From the NCBI GenBank assembly GCA_030446485.1, contig JAUJNF010000008.1, positions 70,536 to 116,737 of the forward strand: a DNA stretch of 46,202 bases, given 5' to 3'. Source of the stretch: Thermoleophilaceae bacterium (lineage in GTDB: Bacteria; Actinomycetota; Thermoleophilia; Solirubrobacterales; Thermoleophilaceae). The notes under the pieces were generated by a model, which was not told where the DNA came from, did not search any database, and saw only the letters and a list, made by a program, of their open reading frames with translations. The translations under genes were made by a program, and so were the position numbers. Shown in pieces: positions 27,243 to 35,272 of this stretch. Position 1 is the stretch's first letter, and each line of letters opens with the position of its first letter.

Positions 27243-27932
27243 GTGAGCGCCCCGGTGGAGCCCGGCCGCAGGGCGGCCGTCGCGCGCCTCGTCGTCTTCG
27301 GGGCGCTGCTCACCGCCCTATTCGTCGGTTCGGCCGCCGGTGGAGTGCTTCCGTCGGCCGACCGCGTGCGCGACTGGGTCGACGGCTTCGGGGTGGCCGG
27401 GCCGCTTCTCTTCGTACCCCTGAGCGTGACGCTGGGCTGCCTGCTTGTCCCCGGACCCGTGCTCGCGGGCGCGGCGGGCCTGGCCTTCGGCACCGCTCTT
27501 GGCACGCCGGTGGCGCTGGTGTCCGCGGTGCTCACGGCCGTGTGCGAGCTGCTCATCGCTCGCCACCTCGCCGGCAGGCACGCCGGCGCGCTGTTGCCCG
27601 AGAAAGCGCGCCGGGCCGACGAGTTCCTTGAACGGCGCGGCTTCTTCGCCGTCGTCTACCTGCGCCTGGTTCCCGGCGTGCCCTTCAACCTCTCCAACTA
27701 CGCGGCGGGCCTCACGCGCCTGCGCGTAAGGGACCTCGCTGCGGGCACCGCCATCGGCTCCGCCCCGCGCGCCTACGCATACGTCGCGCTCGGTGGGAAC
27801 CTCGGTGATCTGAGCTCGCCCGAGGCCCGGGTGGCCATCGCCCTGCTCGCGATCTTTGGCGTGACCGGCGTGGTGGTGGCTCGGCGCCAGCTCCGCCGGG
27901 AGAGGCGCCGGGTGGACCCCGCGGCGGAGTAG
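27243..27932 (+). CDS. TVP38/TMEM64 (VTT-domain) membrane protein
   Basis: A 229-residue member of the VTT/DedA superfamily. Key segments are GPLLFVPLSVTLGCLLVPGP (re-entrant G-x-x-x-V-P-G-P motif), AAGLAFGTALGTPVALVSAV and the C-terminal family block YLRLVPGVPFNLSNYAAGLT followed by TAIGSAPRAYAYVALG. About five membrane helices are expected. VTT proteins are now linked to lipid scrambling or undecaprenyl-phosphate recycling; which applies here is unknown. The GTG start is supported by the adjacent -10 box. Genes for DUF3817 and phosphatidylglycerophosphate synthase follow on the same strand, a membrane-lipid theme. Confidence 0.88.
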   Translation: MSAPVEPGRRAAVARLVVFGALLTALFVGSAAGGVLPSADRVRDWVDGFGVAGPLLFVPLSVTLGCLLVPGPVLAGAAGLAFGTALGTPVALVSAVLTAVCELLIARHLAGRHAGALLPEKARRADEFLERRGFFAVVYLRLVPGVPFNLSNYAAGLTRLRVRDLAAGTAIGSAPRAYAYVALGGNLGDLSSPEARVAIALLAIFGVTGVVVARRQLRRERRRVDPAAE

Positions 27933-27940
27933 CCGCCACC

Positions 27941-27946
27941 TACCCT
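27941..27946 (+). promoter_or_regulatory. -10 box TACCCT, leaderless promoter of the DUF3817 gene
   Basis: TACCCT ends 9 nt before the GTG start. Confidence 0.45.
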
Positions 27947-27955
27947 GGGGCGTCC

Positions 27956-28228
27956 GTGTCGCTCTTTCGCTCCGTGCGCATCTTCTCGGCTGTCGAGCTG
28001 GCGCTCTTCGCTGGGCTGCTCGTGGTCTGGCTCGGCAAGATCGACGAGACCGCCGAGTTCGTGCTCGGTCTCTCGCACGGGATCGGCGTCATCGTGCTCT
28101 GCCTGCTGATCTACGCCGGCTGCCTGAGGAAGGTCTTTCCCTGGCCGCTGCTGGCCGCGGCCGTCCTGCTCGGGCCGGTGGGGAGCACGGTGGGGATCGA
28201 GATGGTCAAGCGCCGGCAACTAGCGTAA
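27956..28228 (+). CDS. DUF3817 integral membrane protein
   Basis: A 90-residue, three-helix membrane protein of the actinobacterial DUF3817 family. Features are FRSVRIFSAVELALFAGLLV at the N-terminus, the central conserved LGLSHGIGVIVLCLLIYAGC with its Gly-His, and PWPLLAAAVLLGPVGSTVGI near the end. The function is unknown. The GTG start is supported by the TACCCT box 9 nt upstream. Its stop is 5 nt before the pgsA start. Confidence 0.85.
   Translation: MSLFRSVRIFSAVELALFAGLLVVWLGKIDETAEFVLGLSHGIGVIVLCLLIYAGCLRKVFPWPLLAAAVLLGPVGSTVGIEMVKRRQLA
28221..28226 (+). promoter_or_regulatory. -10 box TAGCGT, leaderless promoter of pgsA
   Basis: TAGCGT ends 7 nt before the pgsA GTG and overlaps the last codons of the DUF3817 gene. 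Confidence 0.45.
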
Positions 28229-28233
28229 GCCGC

Positions 28234-28821
28234 GTGTTCCCCCTCAACCTCCCCAACGCCCTCACCGCCGGCCGGATCCTGCTGGTCCCGGTGCTCGTCG
28301 TCGCCCTGCTGGAGGAGACGCCCAACGGCTCGACCGTAGCCGCCATCGTGTTCGCGGTGGCCGCCTTCACCGACGGGCTCGACGGCTACCTCGCGCGCAC
28401 GCGCGAGAGCGTGACCACGCTTGGCAAGGTTATGGACCCGATTGCCGACAAGCTGCTGATCGCCGCCTCGCTCATCGCGCTCGTGAGCCTCGACCGCGTG
28501 GCCGCCTGGGTGGCGATGGTGATCATTGCGCGCGAGTTCGCGGTCAGCGGGCTGCGCATCGCGGCCGGAGCCCAGGGCCTCGTGATCTCCGCCTCACCGT
28601 TCGGCAAGGCCAAGACCGTCACCCAGATCGCCGCGGTGCTTGCGCTGATCGCCGTGGACGATCCGGGCACCGCCTGGGTGCAGGCCCTCGTGTACGTGAC
28701 CGTGGTCGTGACCGTGGTCTCGGGCGTCGACTACTTCCTCGGCGTTCGGCGCCGCATCGAGGAGGCGCGCACGCGGATGGCGGGAGAGTCGGCTACCGGT
28801 CCAGCCGGGCGCCCAGGCTAG
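28234..28821 (+). CDS. pgsA: CDP-diacylglycerol-glycerol-3-phosphate 3-phosphatidyltransferase
   Basis: Makes phosphatidylglycerophosphate from CDP-diacylglycerol and glycerol-3-phosphate in the membrane, the committed step to phosphatidylglycerol and cardiolipin. The 195 residues begin with the typical NLPNALTAGRILLVPVLV, and the CDP-alcohol phosphotransferase motif D-G-x2-D-G-x2-A-R-x8-G-x3-D-x3-D is complete: DGLDGYLARTRES then LGKVMDPIADKLL (about 47-74). Several membrane helices follow. The GTG start is backed by a TAGCGT box. The 3' end overlaps the convergent gene by 29 bases. Confidence 0.93.
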   Translation: MFPLNLPNALTAGRILLVPVLVVALLEETPNGSTVAAIVFAVAAFTDGLDGYLARTRESVTTLGKVMDPIADKLLIAASLIALVSLDRVAAWVAMVIIAREFAVSGLRIAAGAQGLVISASPFGKAKTVTQIAAVLALIAVDDPGTAWVQALVYVTVVVTVVSGVDYFLGVRRRIEEARTRMAGESATGPAGRPG

Positions 28822-29248
28822 CCGGCACGTAGTCCGCGAGCCGCTCGAGCAGCTCGTCACGCGTGACCCCGTGCTCGTACAGCGCCCGGTCGAACACCCC
28901 GCGGTAGTTTTCGAGCACGGCGAACAGGATGTCCACGGTGCCGACGGCGCCCTGGCCGCGCTCGGCGGCGAACTCGCAGGCACGTTGCTGGACGGTGGTG
29001 ACGATGTTCTCGTGCGCTCGCCGGCGGCGGATGATGCGGATGGCCCGGGGCTGTGCCGCCGAGCTGAGGGGCGCCTCGCTGAGGCCGAGGCCCTGCAGGG
29101 CGCAGCCGACCTGCCCGTGCGTGCGCAGCACGCGCAGCCAGCGCTCGGCCTCGTCCTCGGAGGATCCGGAGAAGGGAACGGCGGTCTCGGCCAGCGCCAG
29201 GACGATGGCGGCGTCCGTGGACAGGCGGGGCTTGGAAGGCTCGCACAT
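28793..29248 (-). CDS. Clp N-terminal-domain-like protein
   Basis: A 151-residue protein with no hydrophobic segment. The second half, RGQGAVGTVDILFAVLENYR followed by GVFDRALYEHGVTRDELLER, resembles one Clp_N repeat (V-G-T-E-H-L-L-L-G-L-L plus A-x-x-x-L-x-x-x-G-V) found at the N-terminus of ClpA/ClpC chaperones and in free-standing adaptor-like proteins. The first half (AAIVLALAETAVPFSGSSED) does not clearly show the other repeat. No AAA domain is present. The similarity is weak and no role is assigned. The 3' end overlaps pgsA. Confidence 0.55.
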   Translation of the reverse strand: MCEPSKPRLSTDAAIVLALAETAVPFSGSSEDEAERWLRVLRTHGQVGCALQGLGLSEAPLSSAAQPRAIRIIRRRRAHENIVTTVQQRACEFAAERGQGAVGTVDILFAVLENYRGVFDRALYEHGVTRDELLERLADYVPASLGARLDR

Positions 29249-29362
29249 GGCCCATCCATCGACTGCCCGGGATGCGATTGCCAGCTGCTCAGCGGACGCT
29301 GGCCGGATGGTCCCGTGACCCTGGACGGCTGTTCGACCGCGAGCGCCGGGGCTCGCGGGGAA

Positions 29363-30367
29363 TCAGACCGAGCCGCCCTCCAGCCATTCCCTCATGGTCA
29401 TGTGCCGGCCCGCCGGCTCACCCTCGGCGAGCTCGCGCGCCAGCGCCCCGAGCAGGCCGTAGCGTTCCGCCATCACGTTGTGCTTGTGGATGGTCTCCAG
29501 GTTCTCCTGGCGGGACAGGACGAAGGCCGACTCGCCCAGGTGGGGAAAGGCCTCCACCGCCATCCTCACCGCCTCGCGCACGCAGTCCTCGACGAAGCGC
29601 GGGTTGCGGTGAGCGGCCTCCACCACCTCGGCCTCGTCCGGGCGCTTCAGCAACTCGTAGATCTCGGCGCTCATGGACGACTGCACGATCGAGAGGAGAA
29701 CCTGCGCGTCCACGTCAGCACCCGCACCCTCGGGCGACCCGATGTAGAGGGTGCCCAGCCCGCGCTGGTTGTGGGTTGCCACGGGCACACGCTCGAGTAT
29801 GCGCTCGATCTCGTGGTCGGTGAACCCGTCAGCGCTCAGCCGCTCGCGCGAGCGCTCGACCAGCATCTCCTGGGCGCACGGACACGCCGTCATGCCCTGG
29901 GCCTGCACTCCCACCAGCCGGCGCGTGCCTCGCTCCGCCGCGACGGCTGCCCCGAAGAGCGAGTGGATCTCCTGCGTGCGCGAGCCCGACATCGGCGTCG
30001 TCTTCACCTGCGGGTAGCGCGCGGCGACGGTGACCTCGGCGCGAAGTCCGCCCTGGCGCTCTCGCACGCGCTCGGCTATCCGGGCGGCCAGGGCCTCAGC
30101 CTTGAATGCCCCCTGCTGTACCGCCTCGTCGATCGCCTCGTTCACGGTCTCCTCGAAGCGCGACATGTGCGCGCCCTTCTGCCTCGGGTTGAGATCGACG
30201 AAGCACTCGAGCTCCGCATAGAAGAGCTGCTCGGCCTCCTCGACACGCAGGCGGATGACCTTCTCGACTCTGGTGACTCCCACCCGAGACAGACTCACGT
30301 GAGCCTGAGGGCGGCGAGCCTGTACGTCGGAGAGATCGGGCTCGAGCAGCGGAAGGCGGTGGCTCAT
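29363..30367 (-). CDS. folE2: GTP cyclohydrolase FolE2 (type IB)
   Basis: Converts GTP to 7,8-dihydroneopterin triphosphate, the first step of folate synthesis; the IB form works with metals other than zinc. The protein has 334 residues. Family segments are LNPRQKGAHMSRFEETVNEA (about 59-78), the active-site Cys/His blocks QGMTACPCAQEML (about 158-170) and VPVATHNQRG (about 192-201), and RNPRFVEDCVREA. The archaeal relative MptA shares these blocks but is expected only in methanopterin or archaeal folate pathways. The start is the ATG giving MSHRLPLLEPD; a further 13 upstream codons stay open but are not conserved-looking. It is divergent from sigA. Confidence 0.9.
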   Translation of the reverse strand: MSHRLPLLEPDLSDVQARRPQAHVSLSRVGVTRVEKVIRLRVEEAEQLFYAELECFVDLNPRQKGAHMSRFEETVNEAIDEAVQQGAFKAEALAARIAERVRERQGGLRAEVTVAARYPQVKTTPMSGSRTQEIHSLFGAAVAAERGTRRLVGVQAQGMTACPCAQEMLVERSRERLSADGFTDHEIERILERVPVATHNQRGLGTLYIGSPEGAGADVDAQVLLSIVQSSMSAEIYELLKRPDEAEVVEAAHRNPRFVEDCVREAVRMAVEAFPHLGESAFVLSRQENLETIHKHNVMAERYGLLGALARELAEGEPAGRHMTMREWLEGGSV

Positions 30368-30379
30368 TAGGCCAGGTCG

Positions 30380-30385
30380 AAGATA
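30380..30385 (-). promoter_or_regulatory. Possible -10 box TATCTT of folE2
   Basis: TATCTT on the minus strand ends 12 nt before the folE2 ATG. Confidence 0.35.
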
Positions 30386-30423
30386 GCGTTCCGACCGAGC
30401 ATGCACAGTGCCGACCGCGGCGG

Positions 30424-30429
30424 TATAGT
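30424..30429 (+). promoter_or_regulatory. Candidate -10 box TATAGT of sigA
   Basis: TATAGT lies in the 198-nt gap between folE2 and sigA and would give a leader of about 130 nt. No convincing -35 hexamer precedes it. Confidence 0.4.
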
Positions 30430-30565
30430 GCGCCGCCCTCTAGCACTGGAGATCCGTTTGTAGGCTGCAAGTCGGTAGTTTCCAGCGCGCGAGGCACATA
30501 CCGATCGACGGCTCGGCGGGGCCCCAACAATGGAACCGCAAGCGGGCGTTTGGGAGGGGAGCAAA

Positions 30566-31708
30566 GTGAGTGCCAAGGACGATGCAGCTCTGCTGGTAGA
30601 GAGGTCGGAGGCCCCGTTCGCCGAGGTCGATGAACTTCGAGCGCTCGTGGCCGAGGGCCGCGAGCGTGGCTACCTGACCTTCGAGGAGATCGCGTCGTGC
30701 CTCGAGGAGGTGGACGTGACCAAGGAGCAGGTGAGCGAGCTTCACGCGCATCTGCTTGAGCACGGGGTGGACGTGGTGTCCCAGGACGGCCGCCCCGCGG
30801 TGTCGGACAACGGGAAGGTCGAGGCCTCCGCCGAGAAGGACCCGACCGTGCCCAAGAAGGCCGAGATCGACCTGACGGTGGAGCCGAGCCTCGACTCGCT
30901 GCGGCTGTACCTGCGCTCGATCGGCCGCGTGGAGCTCTTGAACGCCGCCCAGGAGGTACAGCTCGCCAAGCGCATCGAGCGCGGCGACATGGCGGCCAAG
31001 CACCACATGGTCGAGGCCAACCTCCGCCTCGTGGTCTCGATCGCCAAGGGCTACCTCGGTCGCGGCCTCACGTTCCTCGACCTCATCCAGGAGGGGTCGC
31101 TCGGGCTGATACGGGCGGTCGAGAAGTTCGACCATCGCCGCGGCTACAAGTTTTCGACCTACGCCACGTGGTGGATCCGGCAGGCGGTCACCCGCGCGAT
31201 CGCCGACAAGGCGCGCACCATCCGCATCCCCGTCCACATGGTCGAGAAGCTGAACAAGGTGGTGCACGTGGAGCGCCAGCTGGTGCAGGAGCTCGGTCGC
31301 GAGCCCACTCCCGAGGAGGTGGCGAAGGAGCTGAACTGGGAGGTCCACGAGATCAAGGAGATCCTGCGCATGGGGCAGACGCCGATCTCGCTGGAGAAGC
31401 CCATCGGCGAGGCGGAGGACTCGGAGCTCGGCGACTTCGTCGAGGACCACACCGCTGAGTCACCCTTCGAGCTCGCCACCGAGAACCTGCGGCGTGAGAA
31501 CGTCGGGCGCGCCCTGGCCGCGCTGCCCGAACGCGAGCGCGAGGTGATCGAGATGCGCTACGGACTGAAGGGCCATGAGGCGCGCACGCTCGAAGAGGTA
31601 GGCCGCGCCTTCGGGGTCACGCGCGAGCGCGTGCGCCAGATCGAGAACAACACGCTGAAGAAGCTCGAGATGCTGCCCGAGGCACAGCGGCTGAGGGACG
31701 CCGTCTAG
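30566..31708 (+). CDS. sigA: Primary RNA polymerase sigma factor (sigma-70, RpoD/SigA)
   Basis: A 380-residue housekeeping sigma factor. Region 1.1-like residues 15-70 ([20 protein letters not shown]) are followed by an acidic linker. Region 1.2 is [20 protein letters not shown]; region 2 contains [20 protein letters not shown] and the -10-reading, melting segment [19 protein letters not shown]. Region 3 is [13 protein letters not shown]; region 4.2 is [20 protein letters not shown] with the terminal LRDAV. All core binding elements are intact. The GTG start follows a gggaggggag Shine-Dalgarno at good spacing; an ATG 12 codons upstream is less likely. Confidence 0.93.
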   Translation: MSAKDDAALLVERSEAPFAEVDELRALVAEGRERGYLTFEEIASCLEEVDVTKEQVSELHAHLLEHGVDVVSQDGRPAVSDNGKVEASAEKDPTVPKKAEIDLTVEPSLDSLRLYLRSIGRVELLNAAQEVQLAKRIERGDMAAKHHMVEANLRLVVSIAKGYLGRGLTFLDLIQEGSLGLIRAVEKFDHRRGYKFSTYATWWIRQAVTRAIADKARTIRIPVHMVEKLNKVVHVERQLVQELGREPTPEEVAKELNWEVHEIKEILRMGQTPISLEKPIGEAEDSELGDFVEDHTAESPFELATENLRRENVGRALAALPEREREVIEMRYGLKGHEARTLEEVGRAFGVTRERVRQIENNTLKKLEMLPEAQRLRDAV

Positions 31709-31738
31709 CGCTCAGCGGGGCGGCCGTTCCGTCGCACC

Positions 31739-31752
31739 CGAACGTATGTTTG
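31739..31752 (+). promoter_or_regulatory. LexA-type SOS box
   Basis: CGAACGTATGTTTG fits the Gram-positive LexA consensus CGAAC-N4-GTTYG, including the R-N-R-Y centre. It ends 5 nt before the GTG of the decayed PD-(D/E)XK gene and 30 nt after sigA. LexA binding here is inferred from the motif only. Confidence 0.6.
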
Positions 31753-31757
31753 GGTAC

Positions 31758-32207
31758 GTGACGAGGCGAGGACAGGGGGATCTGGGCGAGTTGTCGGCGA
31801 TGGAATGGTTCGCCGGCCGGGGGGCGAAGATCTGTGTGCCGTTGGGCCACAGCCCGGACTGGGACTTTCGTCGGTGGAGCTGGATGGGCGGCTGCTGCGG
31901 GTGCAGGTGAGGACGTCGACCTTCCGGCGAAGGGGTCGGTGGGAGGTGGCGGTATGCACGCGAGTGGCAACCAGAGCTGGAGCGGCTGGTCAAGCGCTTC
32001 GGCGCGGAACGGTGCGAGTACCTGTTCGTCGTCGCCGGTGACGGGCGACGCTGGTGCATTCCGGCGGACTTGGTCGAGGGTGGCAACGCCATACGCCTGG
32101 GTGGCCCCAAGTACGCGCGCTTCGAGGTTGAGCACGGACGGCCCCTGACCACCACGCAGCCCGAAGCCGCTCGGGCGGTGTCCGCCCGTTACTCGGTCTT
32201 TTCCTAG
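31758..32207 (+). pseudogene. Frameshifted PD-(D/E)XK endonuclease-like gene (group I intron-associated type)
   Basis: Pieces in several frames reassemble into one protein: RRGQGDLGELSAMEWFAGRG, AKICVPLGHSPDWDF, then SVELDGRLLRVQVRTSTFRR, RGRWEVAVCTR, then GNQSWSG, and FGAERCEYLFVVAGDGRRWC up to VSARYSVFS and a stop. The order matches the small PD-(D/E)XK family annotated as group I intron-associated endonuclease (G-D-x-G-E, S-P-D, V-Q-V-K-T, G-G-N-Q-S-W-S-G, D-Y-L-F-V). At least three shifts are needed (near 31862, 31957 and 31983), and the catalytic Lys of V-Q-V-K-T is Arg here. Together these suggest a dead gene, although single-base errors affect other genes in this window. The stop codon forms part of the tRNA-Tyr -10 box. 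Confidence 0.72.
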
Positions 32208-32210
32208 ACT
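32205..32210 (+). promoter_or_regulatory. -10 box TAGACT of tRNA-Tyr
   Basis: TAGACT ends 11 nt before the tRNA and contains the TAG stop of the upstream pseudogene. Confidence 0.5.
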
Positions 32211-32221
32211 GGACAGCGCTC

Positions 32222-32303
32222 GGGGGGATGTCCGAGTGGTTAAAGGAGATGCGCTGTAAACGCATTGGCTCTGCCTACGCAGGTTCGAATCCTGCTCCCC
32301 CCA
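32222..32303 (+). tRNA. tRNA-Tyr(GTA)
   Basis: An 82-nt class II tRNA: acceptor GGGGGGA pairs with TCCCCCC; anticodon stem ATGCG/CGCAT with loop CTGTAAA (anticodon GTA); long variable arm; T-stem GCAGG/CCTGC with loop TTCGAAT. No encoded CCA. Confidence 0.95.
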
Positions 32304-32500
32304 TTCCGGCTCTGCTTGCTCCCGTACGGTGACGAGGGCCATCGTGCAAGATCACGTCGCGGCGTGCAGGCCTACGCCCTCGATTCCCTGGCGCCGGGCG
32401 GCTTCGTCGTCTTCCCCCAGCCACCAGAGCGGGAGTACCCACCACCCGGCACGTCGCCGCCGTCCGGTGCGCCTGGTCGCTAGCCGGGCGAACGGCAAGC

Positions 32501-32544
32501 CAAAAAACTAAGCCCGGCCGCGACCGTGCGGTCGCGGCCGGGCT
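32501..32544 (-). terminator. Intrinsic terminator of the RTX-repeat gene
   Basis: On the minus strand a perfect 15-bp stem with a 4-nt loop (agcccggccgcgacc and its complement) is followed by TAGTTTTTTG. This is the clearest Rho-independent terminator in the window, starting 14 nt after the stop codon. Confidence 0.9.
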
Positions 32545-32557
32545 CCCTGCCCCAGCT

Positions 32558-33439
32558 CTAGCGCTTCGACGGCCGCAGGCGGAAGATCCGCTCGCAGTCG
32601 TTAACCCTGTCGTTCGCGTCGGCGCGCACCGTGTCCGTCCCGGGGCCGCAGTTGATCGTCTCCCGGTCGCCGTTGGCGGCGTCCACCGCGTCGTTGCCCG
32701 AGCCGGCCGAGTAGCGGTTGTTGCCCTCTCCACCGCCGAGGCGGTCGTTGCCCCCGCCGCCGATCAGGATGTCCTTGTCGCCACCGCCCGCGAGGTCGTC
32801 CTTCCCGCCGCCACCGATGAGCCGGTCGCGCTCGCGGCCCCCGTTCAGGTCGTCGTTGTTGTTCCCGCCTCGCAGCGTGTCCCGGCCGAGGCCGCCCGAC
32901 AGGAAGTCGTCGAGGTCGCCACCGTCCAGCGTGTCGTCCCCGTTGGCGCCCGACAGGTCGTCCGGACCTTCCTGTCCCAGGAGGGTGTCGTTGCCGATGC
33001 CACCGGCCAGGAAGTCGAAGCCGTCGCCGCCCTCGATCCGGTCGTCGTCGGCACCGCCGCCCAGGTCGTCCTCGATGTCGCCGCCGAAGATAGTGTCGTT
33101 CCCGATCCCGCCCTCGATGGTGTTGAAGCCGCCCTCGCCGCGTATCTCGTCGGCGCCGGCACCCCCGCTCAGGTCGTCGCCGCCCTCGCCACCGTTGATG
33201 CAGTCGTCGCCCTGGACGCCGTTGACCGTGTCCGCTCCCCCGAATCCGAGGATCCGGTCCGCGTTGACGGTGCCGACGAGGTTGTTGTCGTTCTCATCGC
33301 CGCTGATGGTGGTGGTGCCGGCGGGACAGCTGTCGGTGCCCTGCTGGGCGCTCGCCATGCCACCTGCCGTGAGCACCGCCGCTGCGCACAGCGCAGCCGC
33401 CGAACCCGTTCGTCCGAGTCTGTGAAGCCTCAAGAGCAT
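32558..33439 (-). CDS. Secreted RTX-type calcium-binding repeat protein
   Basis: A 293-residue exported protein. The signal peptide is MLLRLHRLGRTGSAAALCAA followed by AVLTAGGMASAQ. Residues about 40-260 are some 20 nonapeptide repeats of the hemolysin type G-G-x-G-x-D-x-L-x, for example GGAGADEIRGEGG and GGIGNDTLLGQEG, which bind Ca2+ in a parallel beta roll. There is no enzymatic domain and no obvious type I secretion signal; the leader instead suggests Sec export. The C-terminal NRYSAGSGNDAVDAANGDRE and two Cys residues end the protein. The ATG lies directly against its agaggag Shine-Dalgarno, so the TTG two codons on may be the true start. A strong terminator follows. Confidence 0.85.
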   Translation of the reverse strand: MLLRLHRLGRTGSAAALCAAAVLTAGGMASAQQGTDSCPAGTTTISGDENDNNLVGTVNADRILGFGGADTVNGVQGDDCINGGEGGDDLSGGAGADEIRGEGGFNTIEGGIGNDTIFGGDIEDDLGGGADDDRIEGGDGFDFLAGGIGNDTLLGQEGPDDLSGANGDDTLDGGDLDDFLSGGLGRDTLRGGNNNDDLNGGRERDRLIGGGGKDDLAGGGDKDILIGGGGNDRLGGGEGNNRYSAGSGNDAVDAANGDRETINCGPGTDTVRADANDRVNDCERIFRLRPSKR

Positions 33440-33594
33440 CTCCTCTTCCGTGGTTGAGATGGCGATCTGCGTCGCCGCTCCCACGATCTCACTCCAAGCT
33501 CCGCGGGAACATGGGTGGCAGTACCCATTGCGGCGCTGCGCCGACACCCACTCGGTGAGGCGTGCGCCACGCGTTTCGACCAACATGTGCCGAA

Positions 33595-34587
33595 ATGCGT
33601 GCCCTCTCCGAGCTGCGTACTCGATTGCTCGCAACGAGGGAGCGATCGCTCGTATGGCGCATCTTCGCCATCGAGGTGGCCGTGCTCACCTCCGCGTTCC
33701 TCTTCCTCGCGCTCACGCCCGCGCGGATCGAGTCGCCCAACCAGCTCGAGGGCCTCATCGGCGTGGTGGCGCTCGTCGCGGTCCTGGGGCTGACCTTCCT
33801 CCTGCTGCGGCGGGCCTTCGGCCCACTGGAGCGCCTGACGAGCGTGATGCGGCGGGTGGACCCCCTGCGGCCCGGTCAGCGCGTCCCGGCCTACGGCCAG
33901 TCACTCGAGGTCGTGGAGCTGAGCCGGGCCTTCAACGAGATGCTCGATCGCCTCGAGACCGAGCGACGGGAGAGCGGGCGACGCACCCTGGCCGCCCAGG
34001 AGGAGGAGCGAAGGCGCCTCGCGCGCGAGTTGCACGATGAGGTCGGCCAGAGCCTCACCGCACTGCTCCTCCAGCTCGAGCACGCGTCGCGCGGAGCGCC
34101 GCCTGCCACCGCCGAGGTGCTCACGAGTGCACAGGAGACCGGACGGTCGAGCCTCGCGGAGGTGCGCACGATCGCGCGCCGGCTGCGGCCGGAGGCGCTG
34201 GATGACCTCGGTTTGCGCAGTGCGCTCGTGAGCCTGAGCCAACGGCTCTGTGAGCAGACGGAGCTGCGCGTCGAGCGACACCTGGACGCCGACCTGCCAA
34301 CCCTGACCCTGGAGGCGGAGCTCGTGGTGTACCGCGTGGCCCAGGAGGGGCTCACCAACGCGCTGCGTCACGCCGGCGCGGCGAAGGTGGAGCTGTGGCT
34401 CCAGCGCACTCCAACCGGCGTCCTCCTGCGCGTGGTCGACGACGGGCGGGGGATGAACGGAAGCGGGGAGGGCAGCGGCCTCAACGGGATGCGGGAGCGC
34501 GCGATCCTCGTGGGCGCGAGCCTGGAGATCCGGAGATCGTCCTCCGGCGGCGTTGACGTGTCTCTCGCCGTGCCGAGTGGGTCATGA
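33595..34587 (+). CDS. Sensor histidine kinase, NarL/LiaS-type with HAMP domain
   Basis: A 330-residue membrane kinase. Two membrane helices (about 22-41 and 51-71) flank a very short loop, so no extracellular sensor domain is present. A HAMP segment (FGPLERLTSVMRRVDPLRPG, about 75-120) is followed by HisKA_3: EEERRRLARELHDEVGQSLT with phosphorylatable His147. The HATPase_c domain shows the N box NALRHAG and the G box VVDDGRGMNGSG, with GSGLNGMRERA. It overlaps its response regulator by four bases (ATGA). The ATG is preferred over a GTG 11 codons upstream; neither has a good ribosome binding site. The signal may be envelope stress or an intramembrane cue. Confidence 0.87.
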   Translation: MRALSELRTRLLATRERSLVWRIFAIEVAVLTSAFLFLALTPARIESPNQLEGLIGVVALVAVLGLTFLLLRRAFGPLERLTSVMRRVDPLRPGQRVPAYGQSLEVVELSRAFNEMLDRLETERRESGRRTLAAQEEERRRLARELHDEVGQSLTALLLQLEHASRGAPPATAEVLTSAQETGRSSLAEVRTIARRLRPEALDDLGLRSALVSLSQRLCEQTELRVERHLDADLPTLTLEAELVVYRVAQEGLTNALRHAGAAKVELWLQRTPTGVLLRVVDDGRGMNGSGEGSGLNGMRERAILVGASLEIRRSSSGGVDVSLAVPSGS

Positions 34588-35243
34588 GCGCGGGGCTGAA
34601 GACTCGGATACTGCTCGCCGACGACCACGCGGTGGTCAGGCAGGGCCTGCGGCTCGTGCTCGACTCGGAGCCCGATCTCGAGGTTGTGGCCGAAGCCGGC
34701 GACGGAGCGGAGGCGATCGAGCTGGCCATGCGCGAGACCGTCGACCTGGCCGTCCTCGACGTGAGCATGCCCCGACTCACCGGGATCCAGGCCGCCCAGG
34801 AGCTCTCGCGCCGGAGGCCGGAGCTGCGCACGTTGATCCTCTCTATGCACGACAACGAGCAGTACTTCTTCGAAGCGCTGCGGGCCGGTGCCTCCGGCTA
34901 CGTGCACAAGTCGGTGGCCGACCGGGATCTGGTAGAAGCCTGCCGCGCCACGGCACGCGGCGAACCCTTCCTCTACCCCGCGGCCGTGAAGGCGCTGATC
35001 CGCGATCACCTCGACCGGGCGACCAGGGGGGAAGAGATCCCGGCCGATCCGCTGTCCCCGCGCGAGTCGGAGGTCGTGAAGCTCATCGCCGAGGGCCACA
35101 CGGCCCGGGACATCGCCGAGACGCTCGTGATCAGCGAGCGCACCGTCGACAGGCATCGGGCCAACGTGCTGGACAAGCTGGGCATGCGCGACCGCGTGGA
35201 GCTCACGCGCTACGCGATCCGCCGCGGCCTGATCGAGCCATAG
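34584..35243 (+). CDS. LuxR/NarL-family response regulator
   Basis: A 219-residue regulator. The receiver domain has the acidic pair LLADDHAVVRQG (Asp13, Asp14), phosphoacceptor Asp59 in LAVLDVSMPRL and the conserved Lys in GYVHKSVAD (near 109). The C-terminal LuxR helix-turn-helix is LSPRESEVVKLIAEGHTARD followed by IAETLVISERTVDRHRANVL (about 152-200). It is cotranscribed with the kinase through a 4-bp overlap. Its targets are not evident; the adjacent RTX and hydrolase genes are possibilities by position only. Confidence 0.92.
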   Translation: MSAGLKTRILLADDHAVVRQGLRLVLDSEPDLEVVAEAGDGAEAIELAMRETVDLAVLDVSMPRLTGIQAAQELSRRRPELRTLILSMHDNEQYFFEALRAGASGYVHKSVADRDLVEACRATARGEPFLYPAAVKALIRDHLDRATRGEEIPADPLSPRESEVVKLIAEGHTARDIAETLVISERTVDRHRANVLDKLGMRDRVELTRYAIRRGLIEP

Positions 35244-35259
35244 GGGTACGGGGGCGCGG

Positions 35260-35265
35260 TATCGT
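35260..35265 (+). promoter_or_regulatory. -10 box TATCGT, leaderless promoter of the secreted hydrolase
   Basis: TATCGT ends 7 nt before the second of two in-frame GTG codons and overlaps the first, which decides the start. Confidence 0.5.
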
Positions 35266-35272
35266 GCGCCGC

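Noticed and set aside
32304..32500. Short frames between tRNA-Tyr and the RTX terminator
   Set aside because: No start signal, coding pattern or family resemblance; treated as noncoding.
32718..33425. Regular GGxGxD-coding repeats seen as a possible CRISPR or DNA repeat array
   Set aside because: The periodicity is the protein-level nonapeptide of an RTX beta roll; the DNA copies are diverged and there are no spacers.
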